From: Azospirillum oryzae
Lineage (GTDB): Bacteria; Pseudomonadota; Alphaproteobacteria; Azospirillales; Azospirillaceae
Direction of reading: 5' to 3'
Assembly: GCF_900177515.1 (NCBI RefSeq)
Contig: NZ_FXAK01000005.1
Location: 755,001-819,000 of the forward strand
DNA length: 64,000 bases
Under the pieces are notes generated by a model that was not told where the DNA came from, did not search any database, and saw only the letters and a list, made by a program, of their open reading frames with translations. This document shows, one piece after another, positions 34,205 to 42,074 of this stretch. Each line of letters opens with the position of its first letter. Position 1 is the stretch's first letter. The position numbers were made by a program, and so were the translations under genes.

Positions 34205-35416
34205 TCAGCCGACGCGTTCGATGGCGATGGCCGTGGCCTCTCCGCCGCCGATGCACAGCGAGGCCACGCCGCGGGTCAGCCCGCGTGCCGCCAGCGCGTG
34301 CAGCAGCGTCACGATCAGACGCGCGCCGGTGGCACCGATGGGATGGCCGAGCGCGCAAGCCCCGCCATTGACGTTCAGCCGGTCGGACGCAATGCCCAGG
34401 TCGCGCTGTGCCGCCATGGCGACGACGGCGAAGGCCTCGTTGATCTCGAACAGGTCGACGTCGTCCACCGACCAGCCGACCTTGTCCAGCAGCTTGGCGA
34501 TCGCCGGAATGGGGGCGGTGGTGAACCATACCGGATCCTGGCTGTGGGTGGCATGGCCGCGGATCTCCGCAAGGATCGGCAGGCCGGCGGCTTCGGCGAC
34601 CGAGCGACGGGTCAGCACCAGCGCCGCCGCGCCGTCGGCATTGGCCGACGAACTGGCGGCGGTGATCGTGCCGTCGTGGCGGAAGGCCGGTTTCAGCGCC
34701 GGGATCTTGTCGGGTGAGACCTTCAGCGGGTTTTCGTCCTGCTCGACCAGCCGGTCTCCGCCCTTGGCGGGCACAGCGACGGGCACGATCTCCGCCGCGA
34801 AGGCGCCGCTTTCCACCGCCGTCCGGGCGCGCGTCAGCGTTTGGGCCGCATAGGCGTCCTGTTCGGCACGGGTGAAGCCGTAGGCCTCCGCCGTCGCCTC
34901 GCCGAAATCGCCCATGGCTCGGCCGCCCTCATAGGCGTCCTCCAGCCCGTCGAGCATCATGTGATCCAGCAGCCGGTCATGGCCGATGCGATAGCCGCCA
35001 CGCGCCTTCGCCAGCAGATAGGGGGCATTGGTCATCGACTCCATGCCGCCGGCCACCACGATGTCGGTCGAGCCGGCGCGGATCAGGTCATGGGCCAGCA
35101 TGGTGGCCTTCATGCCCGAGCCGCAGACCTTGTTGATGGTCGTGGCGCCCACCGCATCGGGCAGTCCGGCGCCGCGGGCCGCCTGCCGGGCCGGCGCCTG
35201 CCCCTGTCCCGCCGGAAGCACGCAGCCCATCAGCACCTCGCCGACGCTGGCGGGCGGCAGGCCTGCCCGCTCCAACGCCGCCGCGATGGCGCGGGCGCCG
35301 AGTGCGGTTGCCGGCAGCGCCGCAAGCTCTCCCTGGAAACGGCCGAGCGGCGTGCGGACGGCGGACACGATGACAACGGGATCCTGGCTGGAAAGCGGGT
35401 TGGAGGGGGTGTGCAT
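34205..35416 (-). CDS. Thiolase (acetyl-CoA C-acyltransferase)
   Basis: This 403-residue thiolase II family enzyme condenses acetyl-CoA units or cleaves 3-ketoacyl-CoA. The nucleophilic Cys98 is in NKVCGSGMKA, and the second catalytic set is NVNGGACALGHPIGATGAR (His and GHP motif) and LCIGGGEATA, where the second catalytic Cys is expected. The ATG at 35416 (MHTPSNPLSSQDP) follows GGAGACCACGACC. It is divergent from the TetR gene, with a pair of operator-like repeats between the two. This arrangement suggests that TetR controls the thiolase in response to an acyl-CoA or fatty acid-like ligand. Confidence 0.92.
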   Translation of the reverse strand: MHTPSNPLSSQDPVVIVSAVRTPLGRFQGELAALPATALGARAIAAALERAGLPPASVGEVLMGCVLPAGQGQAPARQAARGAGLPDAVGATTINKVCGSGMKATMLAHDLIRAGSTDIVVAGGMESMTNAPYLLAKARGGYRIGHDRLLDHMMLDGLEDAYEGGRAMGDFGEATAEAYGFTRAEQDAYAAQTLTRARTAVESGAFAAEIVPVAVPAKGGDRLVEQDENPLKVSPDKIPALKPAFRHDGTITAASSSANADGAAALVLTRRSVAEAAGLPILAEIRGHATHSQDPVWFTTAPIPAIAKLLDKVGWSVDDVDLFEINEAFAVVAMAAQRDLGIASDRLNVNGGACALGHPIGATGARLIVTLLHALAARGLTRGVASLCIGGGEATAIAIERVG

Positions 35417-35458
35417 GGTCGTGGTCTCCGGCTCTGCAACCCAACTGGGGCAGAATAA

Positions 35459-35504
35459 ATGATGGTCGTCATGTTTGCATAATTGATGATGATCGTCATA
35501 TAAT
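35459..35504. promoter_or_regulatory. Two operator copies and promoter between thiolase and tetR
   Basis: ATGATGGTCGTCAT (35459-35472) and ATGATGATCGTCAT (35486-35499) differ at one base and are both near-palindromes, 27 bases apart start to start. For tetR, TTGCAT (35475-35480) and TATAAT (35499-35504) give an 18-base-spaced promoter that the second copy overlaps. On the minus strand a TTGACA (35511-35506) could serve the thiolase. This is a standard TetR autoregulated divergent control region. Confidence 0.65.
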
Positions 35505-35572
35505 TTGTCAATGGGTCTTCGGACGATTTTCGGAAACCGCACCGGTCAAGGTCCGGTCACGGAAGGTGCATC

Positions 35573-36160
35573 ATGCGGGTGAGCAAGGAGCAGGCGGCGG
35601 AGAACCGGCGTCGGGTCGTGGAGGTGGCAAGCGCGCTGTTCCGCGAGCGGGGGTTCAATGGGATCGGCGTCGCCGACCTGATGAAGGAGGCCGGGCTGAC
35701 CCATGGCGGGTTCTACGGCCAGTTCGCGTCCAAGGAGGATCTGGCGGCGGAGGCCTGTGCCCGCGCAATGGAGGTGATGGTGGAGCGCTGGGACGATGCG
35801 GCGGAGACGCCGCCGGGTGACGGGGCGCTGGCGGCAATGCTGGACGGGTACCTGTCGCCGCGTCACCGCGACCACAGCGCCGCCGGCTGTCCCATCGCCG
35901 CGCTAGGAGTCGATGTATCCCGGCAGGGCGGGGCGGTGCGCGGCGCCTTCACCCGGGGCCTGCGCCCGTTCATCGACAGGCTGCAGCGGCTGGTGCCGGG
36001 CCGCTCGGCGGAGGCGAAGCGCAAGGCCGCCCTGGCGACCCTGTCGGGCATGGTCGGTGCCCTGATCCTCTCGCGCGCCGTCGATGATCCCGCCCTGTCG
36101 GAGGAGATTCTGGACGCGGCGCGCGAAAGTCTTGGCAGGGCGGGAGCGGCCGGTGAATAG
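35573..36160 (+). CDS. TetR-family transcriptional regulator
   Basis: This 195-residue repressor has the N-terminal helix-turn-helix AENRRRVVEVASALFRERGF, GIGVADLMKEAGLTHGGFYG and QFASKEDLAAEAC (residues about 8-60). The C-terminal helical ligand-binding domain contains SRQGGAVRGAFTRGLRPFID. The FYGQFASKEDL form is typical of the group near NemR/AcrR relatives. The two operator-like repeats upstream probably bind this protein. It is divergent from the thiolase and convergent with the ABM gene, 13 bases away. Confidence 0.92.
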   Translation: MRVSKEQAAENRRRVVEVASALFRERGFNGIGVADLMKEAGLTHGGFYGQFASKEDLAAEACARAMEVMVERWDDAAETPPGDGALAAMLDGYLSPRHRDHSAAGCPIAALGVDVSRQGGAVRGAFTRGLRPFIDRLQRLVPGRSAEAKRKAALATLSGMVGALILSRAVDDPALSEEILDAARESLGRAGAAGE

Positions 36161-36173
36161 CCGGCCCCTCGGG

Positions 36174-36482
36174 TCAGGCGATGCGGCGGAGCAACTCGAT
36201 CCGCAGCGGTTCGCCCAGTAGCGTGTCGAACTGTGCGGCGAGGCCGGTGAAGGCCGCACCCTTGGCATGGGTGTCGAGCGCGGCCTGATCCTGCCACACC
36301 TCGTACATCACGATGGTGCCCGGCCGTTCGCGGTTGACATGGGCGGAGTAGGCGAGGCAGCCCGGCTCCTTCAAAACGGCCGGGACGATGGCAGTGATGG
36401 CGTCGGCCAGTGCCTGCTCCTGACCGGGCTTGGCGACGAGGTAGGCGACGAGTTGCACCTGATCGCTCGGCGGAACGCTCAT
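36174..36482 (-). CDS. Antibiotic-biosynthesis-monooxygenase (ABM) domain protein
   Basis: This 102-residue dimeric alpha-beta barrel protein has QVQLVAYLVAKPGQEQALAD at the N-terminus, EPGCLAYSAHVNRERPGTIV in the middle and YEVWQDQAALDTHAKGAAFT near the C-terminus. This is the YgiN/quinol monooxygenase-like group. In relatives it oxidises quinols or removes reactive ring compounds; here no substrate is shown. The ATG at 36482 follows GGGAAATACCGC. It is divergent from the GlxA-type regulator. Confidence 0.87.
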   Translation of the reverse strand: MSVPPSDQVQLVAYLVAKPGQEQALADAITAIVPAVLKEPGCLAYSAHVNRERPGTIVMYEVWQDQAALDTHAKGAAFTGLAAQFDTLLGEPLRIELLRRIA

Positions 36483-36856
36483 TGCGGTATTTCCCTTGTT
36501 GGGTGGCTGGTGGAACGGCTGCTGCGGCAAGTCTGGGCCATGGCGGGAGTCCTGGCAACCGGCCGCGCGAACATGCGGTCAAGGGATAGTCCCGGCAGAT
36601 CAAAAACTGAAATGCATAGTTCCGATTTCATCGATCAGGAATTCAGATCGATCGCGCACTCACCTCCCTGTTCGGACGTCGCATTTCCGGACATCCATCC
36701 GGACGAAAACGGACATTCTGCCCGGTGCTAATGGCCGGATTCGTGGTGTCTTTGACATTCCAGACGGAGCGAACGCCGCATAGTCTGGGGCTGGCCGTCA
36801 CGCACTTCGGGCATGCGGCCTCGGAACGGGACAGGGCAGGCGAGGCGGAGAAGGAC
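36483..36856. other. Divergent intergenic region with repeated CGGAC half-sites
   Basis: A 374-base gap between the ABM gene and the GlxA-type regulator gene. A run of four CGGAC elements at 36673, 36688, 36700 and 36710 (spacings 15, 12, 10), three of them extended as CCGGAC or CGGACATC/T, stands out. They could be half-sites for the adjacent AraC-type regulator. No gene is evident, although the regulator frame is open back to 36725 without a good start. Confidence 0.35.
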
Positions 36857-37810
36857 ATGCTCACCATCGGTTTCGTGGTTTTCGACGATTTCCAGGTGAT
36901 GGGAATGGCCGCGCTTTCGGCTTTCGAAATGGCGAATCTCGTGCTCGGCCGGCAGGCCTATCAGGTTACCGTCCTGTCGGAGCAGGGTGGTCCGGTGCGC
37001 AATTCCCTTGGCTTCGCCGTCGAGACGCAGCAGTTCGGCGAGGGCTTTTTCGACACGACCGTTACCATCGGCTCCCTGCGCGTCAAGCCGTCCACCCCCG
37101 GCCTGCTGGCCTATCTGCGCGATGCCGCCGGCGCGTCGCGCCGGGTCGCCGGCATCTGCACCGGCGCCTATGTGCTGGCGGAGGCCGGCCTGCTCGACGG
37201 ACGCCGTGCCACCACCCATTGGAGCCATGCCCGGACCCTGCAGCGCCTCTACCCCGCCGTGAAGGTGGAGGAGGACCGCATCTTCAGCGTCGACGGGAAT
37301 GTCTGGACCTCGGCCGGGATGACCGCCGGCCTCGACCTCGCCATGGCGCTGGTGGAGGATGATTTCGGTGCGGAGGTCGCCAAGGCGGTGGCGCGCAAGC
37401 TGGTGGTTTATCTGCGCCGGCCCGGCGGGCAATCGCAATTCTCCGCCCTGCTCGACCTCGAACCGCGTTCCGACCGCGTGCGGCGGGCGCTGGTCCATGC
37501 CAAGGAGAATCTGAGGAACGATCTGTCGGTGGAGGAACTGGCGGAGGCGGCGAACCTCAGCCCGCGCCAGTTCAGCCGTCTGTTCCGCCAGGAGACCGGC
37601 CAGACACCGGCCAAGGCGGTCGAGCATCTGCGGCTGGAGGCAGCGCGCGTGATGATGGAGGAGGGACGCCACTCGATGGACGTCATCGCCCGCGAAACCG
37701 GCTTCGCCGACCGCGAGCGTATGCGCCGCGCCTTCCTGCGCGCCTATGGCCAGCCGCCGCAGGTGATCCGCCGGTCGGTAGAAAGTGGTCGCGTATCGGC
37801 ACTGGACTAG
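36857..37810 (+). CDS. GlxA-type transcriptional regulator (DJ-1/PfpI-like domain plus AraC domain)
   Basis: This 317-residue regulator has an N-terminal amidase-like (DJ-1/PfpI) domain, residues 1-180: LTIGFVVFDDFQVMGMAALS, and the nucleophile-elbow-like RVAGICTGAYVLAEAGLLDG with a Cys, followed by RRATTHWSHA. The C-terminal AraC helix-turn-helix (residues 220-315) has DLSVEELAEAANLSPRQFSR, MDVIARETGFADRERMRRAF. The ATG at 36857 has GGCGGAGAAGGAC upstream; an upstream in-frame ATG at 36725 is less likely. It is transcribed toward the SDR gene (173 bases downstream), which it may control. Ligand unknown. Confidence 0.92.
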   Translation: MLTIGFVVFDDFQVMGMAALSAFEMANLVLGRQAYQVTVLSEQGGPVRNSLGFAVETQQFGEGFFDTTVTIGSLRVKPSTPGLLAYLRDAAGASRRVAGICTGAYVLAEAGLLDGRRATTHWSHARTLQRLYPAVKVEEDRIFSVDGNVWTSAGMTAGLDLAMALVEDDFGAEVAKAVARKLVVYLRRPGGQSQFSALLDLEPRSDRVRRALVHAKENLRNDLSVEELAEAANLSPRQFSRLFRQETGQTPAKAVEHLRLEAARVMMEEGRHSMDVIARETGFADRERMRRAFLRAYGQPPQVIRRSVESGRVSALD

Positions 37811-37844
37811 GCGGCACCCCGGCTTCGGCCCAGGTCGGAGCGGT

Positions 37845-37860
37845 TAATACCTAGATATGG
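37845..37860 (+). promoter_or_regulatory. ATACCT box (site C) upstream of the SDR gene
   Basis: TAATACCTAGATATGG matches the boxes at 18026 and 21847 at 14 of 16 positions (opposite strand sense). It lies 124 bases before the SDR start and 35 bases past the end of the GlxA-type regulator gene. It suggests that the SDR belongs to the same regulon as the 14-22 kb genes. Confidence 0.5.
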
Positions 37861-37983
37861 CTCCGCAGATACTTGAAGTGCGGTAGCTTTTCACATCACT
37901 GGAAACACGGCGACTGTGGGGAATATTCGATTTCCTCTGGCGCACCCGCTTGCCCACTTTTTCTATAGAACGGACATCCAGCC

Positions 37984-38742
37984 ATGCAACTCACCGGCAA
38001 CACGATCTTCATCACCGGCTCAACCTCCGGCATCGGCCGCGGGCTGGCCGAGGCGTTCCACAAGCTGGGCAATCAGGTCATCATCGCCGGCCGGCGCAAG
38101 GCCCTGCTGGAGCAGGTGACCGCCGCCAATCCCGGCATGAAGGGCATCGAACTGGACATCACCGATCCGGTCAGCATCCAGGCCGCGGCGGAGCGGCTGG
38201 TCGCCGAGAACCCGACGCTGAACGTCCTCATCAACAATGCCGGCATCATGCCGTTCGACGACGCGTCCGGCCCGATGGACGACGCGCAGGCCCAGTCGAT
38301 CATCACCACCAATCTGCTCGGTCCGATCCGCATGACCTCCGCGCTGATCGAACATCTGAAGGCGCAGCCGCGGGCGGTGATCGTCAACAACACCTCGGTG
38401 CTGGCCTACACGCCGCTGGCGACCACGGCGGTCTATTCGGCCAGCAAGGCGGCGCTGCACAGCTACACGCTGTCCCAGCGCTTCATGCTGCGCAACAGCA
38501 GCGTCACCGTGCAGGAAATCGCGCCGCCCTGGGTCAACACCGATCTGATCAAGAAGGGCGACGACCCGCGCGCCATGCCGCTGGATGCCTTCATCGAACA
38601 GACGATGGCGGCGCTGGGCACAGACGCCGAGGAAGCCATCGTCGAAAGCGCCCGCCCGATGCGCGACAACGCCGGCCCGAACGAGCATGCGCTGGTGATG
38701 GGCTTCAACAGCTACATCGCCGAGAACCCGATCCCGGTCTGA
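37984..38742 (+). CDS. Short-chain dehydrogenase/reductase
   Basis: This 252-residue classical SDR has the cofactor motif TGSTSGIGRG (11-20), NNAG at 84-87, catalytic Ser138 in NNTSVLAYTP, and Tyr151-x-x-x-Lys155 in VYSASKAALHSY. It resembles the DltE/YciK-like group with a C-terminal stretch of unknown substrate specificity. It uses NAD(P)H. The ATG at 37984 has only a poor ribosome-binding site (GACATCCAGCC). It is probably controlled by the GlxA-type regulator or through the ATACCT box upstream. Confidence 0.9.
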   Translation: MQLTGNTIFITGSTSGIGRGLAEAFHKLGNQVIIAGRRKALLEQVTAANPGMKGIELDITDPVSIQAAAERLVAENPTLNVLINNAGIMPFDDASGPMDDAQAQSIITTNLLGPIRMTSALIEHLKAQPRAVIVNNTSVLAYTPLATTAVYSASKAALHSYTLSQRFMLRNSSVTVQEIAPPWVNTDLIKKGDDPRAMPLDAFIEQTMAALGTDAEEAIVESARPMRDNAGPNEHALVMGFNSYIAENPIPV

Positions 38743-38936
38743 TCGGCCCCGTCCGCATAGATGTGCGAGGTTCGGCCGCCACGGTGGCCGGACCCTCCAC
38801 CCTGGCCTGTCGGTGATCGGCGATCTTGCCTATGGGGTATGCCGTCGCAGAGCGTTTGAATGCGTGACAAGAGGCTTTTCCCGCCTGTTGTCCTCGGATC
38901 GCCCATCCACGCATTCATCCAACGCCCCAGGAGACC

Positions 38937-41240
38937 ATGGCTTTTGTCGAATGCAGCGCGCAAGCGCCCGCAGACCGCCGCGGACGGACGAACCGCCTTT
39001 TCACCACCCTGATCTGCCTCGTCTTCCTGTGCCTGTCCGTCGTCGCAACGGCAGGCTCCGCCTTCGCGCAGGCCATGCCGGCAGCGCCCGTGCAAGCACA
39101 GGACCCGAGCCCGAAAGAGATCGGACGCCTGATCGATTCGCTGGAAACCCCGGCCAAGCGCGAGGCGCTGCTCGATCAACTGAAGGCCTTGCAGCAGGCC
39201 GAACAGGCGGCGAAGCCCGACCGCGAGCCGGAGGGGCTCGGCACCCGCCTGCTGACCATGCTGTCGTCGCGCCTGGATGATTTGGGGGAGGAGGTCCGGA
39301 CGACCGGCGAGGTGGTCCTGAACGCTCCGCAGGGCATGCGCTGGCTGCAGCGGCAGGCGATGGATCCGGCGCGGCAGGCGACCTGGGCCTGGCTGTTCGC
39401 CGAACTTGTCCTGGTGGTCTTGGCCGGGCATGCCGCCCGGCTGGTGGCAACGCGGCTTCTGCGCCGGCCGCGGTCGATCCTGGCGGCACGGCCGTTCGGT
39501 TCGGCCATCGCCAAGATTCCGCTGCTGCTGGTCCGCGCGCTGATGGATCTGGCGCCCATCGCCGCCTTCGCCGTCGCCGGCTTCGGCGTGCTGGTGCTGA
39601 TCGACCCGCCCAGTACGGTTCGGCTGCTGGGCGTTGCCTTCCTGAACGCCAGCCTGTTCGTGCAGGTGGTGGTGCTGGTGATGCGCGGACTCCTGTCGCC
39701 GCGTTCCAGCAACCTGCGGCTGATTCCGATGGATGATGCCGCGGCGCGGCGGCTGCTGGTGTGGAGCCGCGCCATCGCCTTCTCGACCGTCTACGGTCTG
39801 TTCGCAGCCGGGACGGCGCGCACGCTGGGACTGCCGGAGCAGTCCTACGTCACGCTGGTCAAGCTGGTCGGCCTTGCCGACGCCATCATGCTGACGGCGC
39901 TGGTTCTGCAAAGCCGTGCAGCCGTCGCCTCCTGGCTGCGCGGAGAGATTTCGTCCGCTCCCGCGCCGGTGGAGCATGGGCAGGCCACCGTGCACGCGGC
40001 GAAGACGACACGCCCCGGGCGCCTTTTGCGTGCCGCCGGGCGGCGTCTGGCCAATGTCTGGCACGCCGTCGCCATCCTCTACATCGTCGCATTGTTCGGC
40101 ATCTGGGCGCTGGAGGTCGAGGGCGGTCTGTGGTTCGTTCTGCGCGCCACCGCCGTGTCTTTGGTTGCGGTGGCGATCGCCCGGATGATCGGGCGCGGGA
40201 TCGCCCGCGGCTCGACGGCTCTGCGGCTCCGCCTGGACCGCCAGCGATCGACCTGGGGCGACCGGCGGATAAAGCGCTACATCGGGCCCGGCACGCGGGT
40301 TCTGCATTGGGGTCTGGCGGGGGTGACCGGGCTGGTCGTGCTGGACGCCTGGGGCCTGGACGTGCGCGGGACGCTGGAAACGGCGATGGGCTGGCGGTTC
40401 CTGGCGTCCGGCCTAGCCATCCTGCTGGTGGCGGCCATCGCGCTTGCGGTGTGGGAACTGACCAACGCCGTGATCGAGCGGAATCTGGCGACCACCGACC
40501 GCTATGGACATGCCATCCAGCGAAGCGCGCGCATCCGCACCCTGCTGCCGCTGCTGCGCAACGCACTGATGGTGGTGCTGCTCACCTTCGTGACGCTGAT
40601 CACACTATCGGAGCTGGGATTGGACATCGGGCCGTTGCTGGCCGGCGCCGGCGTCGTCGGTCTGGCCGTCGGCTTCGGCGCCCAGACGCTGGTGAAGGAT
40701 GTCATCACCGGCCTGTTCATCCTGTTCGAGGACACCATCTCGGTCGGCGACGTGGTCAATGTCGGCGGCAAGGGTGGGCTGGTGGAGGGCATCACCATCC
40801 GCACCATCCGACTGCGCGATTTCGACGGAACGGTGCATACCGTGCCGTTCAGCGCGGTGACCAGCATCTCAAACATGACCAAGGACTTCAGTTTCTATGT
40901 GTTCGACGTCACCGTAGCCTATCGCGAGGATGTCGACCGCGTGGTGTCGGTGCTGCACGAGATCGGGGCGGGAATGCGCGCCGACCAGCGCTTCGCCCCG
41001 CTGATCCTGGAGCCGCTGGAGGTGCTGGGCATCGATGCCTTCCGGGACTCCGCCGTCCTGATCAAGGCGCGCATCAAGACCCTGCCGATCCAGCAGTGGA
41101 ATGTCGGCCGCGAATTCAACGGCCGCATGAAGAAGCGTTTCGACGAACTGGGGATCACCATCCCGTTCCCGCAGCGTACCCTGCATATCGCGCCGGGCAG
41201 CCTCGCCAAGGCGAGCGCGTACGGCGAAGCCGCCGAATGA
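38937..41240 (+). CDS. MscS-family mechanosensitive channel, large YbiO-like
   Basis: This 767-residue membrane protein has a cleavable signal peptide (residues 20-46: LFTTLICLVFLCLSVVATAG, ending AFAQA). A periplasmic coiled-coil-like region follows (KREALLDQLKALQQAEQAAK), then about 9-10 hydrophobic helices and the C-terminal MscS domain. Its pore helix reads LLAGAGVVGLAVGFGAQTLV, followed by KDVITGLFILFEDTISVGDV and the beta domain (VNVGGKGGLVEGITIRTIRL). The length matches the YbiO group (about 740 residues). It opens on membrane stretch to release solutes under osmotic downshock. The ATG at 38937 follows CCCAGGAGACC. Confidence 0.92.
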   Translation: MAFVECSAQAPADRRGRTNRLFTTLICLVFLCLSVVATAGSAFAQAMPAAPVQAQDPSPKEIGRLIDSLETPAKREALLDQLKALQQAEQAAKPDREPEGLGTRLLTMLSSRLDDLGEEVRTTGEVVLNAPQGMRWLQRQAMDPARQATWAWLFAELVLVVLAGHAARLVATRLLRRPRSILAARPFGSAIAKIPLLLVRALMDLAPIAAFAVAGFGVLVLIDPPSTVRLLGVAFLNASLFVQVVVLVMRGLLSPRSSNLRLIPMDDAAARRLLVWSRAIAFSTVYGLFAAGTARTLGLPEQSYVTLVKLVGLADAIMLTALVLQSRAAVASWLRGEISSAPAPVEHGQATVHAAKTTRPGRLLRAAGRRLANVWHAVAILYIVALFGIWALEVEGGLWFVLRATAVSLVAVAIARMIGRGIARGSTALRLRLDRQRSTWGDRRIKRYIGPGTRVLHWGLAGVTGLVVLDAWGLDVRGTLETAMGWRFLASGLAILLVAAIALAVWELTNAVIERNLATTDRYGHAIQRSARIRTLLPLLRNALMVVLLTFVTLITLSELGLDIGPLLAGAGVVGLAVGFGAQTLVKDVITGLFILFEDTISVGDVVNVGGKGGLVEGITIRTIRLRDFDGTVHTVPFSAVTSISNMTKDFSFYVFDVTVAYREDVDRVVSVLHEIGAGMRADQRFAPLILEPLEVLGIDAFRDSAVLIKARIKTLPIQQWNVGREFNGRMKKRFDELGITIPFPQRTLHIAPGSLAKASAYGEAAE

Positions 41241-41418
41241 CGGTGGCGGGCGCATATAGGCGATGCCCGATCCAGCCTCAGTTGGGAGACTGCCGCGAAC
41301 CGGGATTACCTCCGCCCGGGACGGTGCCTCCCTCTTGTCGCCGGCGGGCCGGTGGGGCTGGGGGGTCGCCGACCGAAAGTACAGGAGTATGCAGCCGTTC
41401 GTTGTCCAGACCGCACTG

Positions 41419-41436
41419 AAGGCATGCTGCCTTTTT
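41419..41436 (+). terminator. Small hairpin with T tract
   Basis: AAGGCA-TGC-TGCCTT followed by TTT: a 6-base stem, 3-base loop and T run, 180 bases past the MscS-family gene. It may end that transcript. The rest of 41241-41526 is non-coding, with an AT-rich stretch at 41440-41475 that probably holds the promoter of the BLUF-like gene. Confidence 0.4.
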
Positions 41437-41526
41437 GTGCGATGACAAGCTTTTTAATTGGAATAATTTAAAGATCAAAGGTCAGCACCTGAACGGTTCA
41501 GAGTTCCTCCGATGGAGGGGATCGGC

Positions 41527-42024
41527 ATGTTGCAAATCGTTTTCCGCAGCCAGCTGACAAGGTTGTTATCCTACACCGACATTCAAAGATTGTGTCTGGT
41601 CGCCGCCAGGAAGAACAGGAAGGCCGGGGTCACCGGGTTCATGGTCGAATGCGGCGGGGTATTCCTGACGGCTATCGAAGGGGAGACCCGTGATGTCGAC
41701 GAAACGTTCGATCGAATCAACCGCGACACACGGCACGACCATATGGAGGTCGTCTATTCGGAAAACGGACTGGAACGGCGACGGTTCGGGGCCTGGTCGA
41801 TGAACGTGATGTTCCTGGACGATGACGCGTTCTGGCAAGCCGTGTTCGGGTCGGGCTTCTCCTGTGACGAGCTGCTGTCGAACCGCGCCCTGGAACCGGC
41901 CTTCGCCCTCGGATTGCTGGCCATGGCCTATCAGTATGCCTGCGTGCAGGCCAAGATGGCGCCGTACCCGCCGAGCACAAAGCCGGGACGGATTCCACGG
42001 ATCGGCCACATGTTCCGGCGTTGA
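41527..42024 (+). CDS. BLUF-fold protein lacking the photoactive Tyr and Gln
   Basis: This 165-residue protein has a BLUF-type domain at residues 1-95 (LQIVFRSQLTRLLSYTDIQR, KAGVTGFMVECGGVFLTAIE, DRINRDTRHDHMEVVY, RRFGAWSMNV). In photoactive BLUF proteins a Tyr sits in the first strand and a Gln in the FLQxLEG segment. Here they are Phe6 and Thr48, while the flavin-side Asn (Asn30) and Trp90 are present. So flavin binding is possible but the usual light reaction is not expected. The C-terminal 70 residues are helical and unassigned. The ATG at 41527 has GGAGGGG upstream; 41512 is an in-frame alternative inside that site. Confidence 0.75.
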   Translation: MLQIVFRSQLTRLLSYTDIQRLCLVAARKNRKAGVTGFMVECGGVFLTAIEGETRDVDETFDRINRDTRHDHMEVVYSENGLERRRFGAWSMNVMFLDDDAFWQAVFGSGFSCDELLSNRALEPAFALGLLAMAYQYACVQAKMAPYPPSTKPGRIPRIGHMFRR

Positions 42025-42074
42025 CCGTGTGAACTCCTGTTCCGCGCTTTTCTCTGGTGAAGCGATGCGGTCCG

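Noticed and set aside
38826..38845. CCTATGGGGTATGCC as another ATACCT-type box upstream of the channel gene
   Set aside because: Read in the right sense it is ATACCCCATAGG, which does not fit the core in sequence or spacing.
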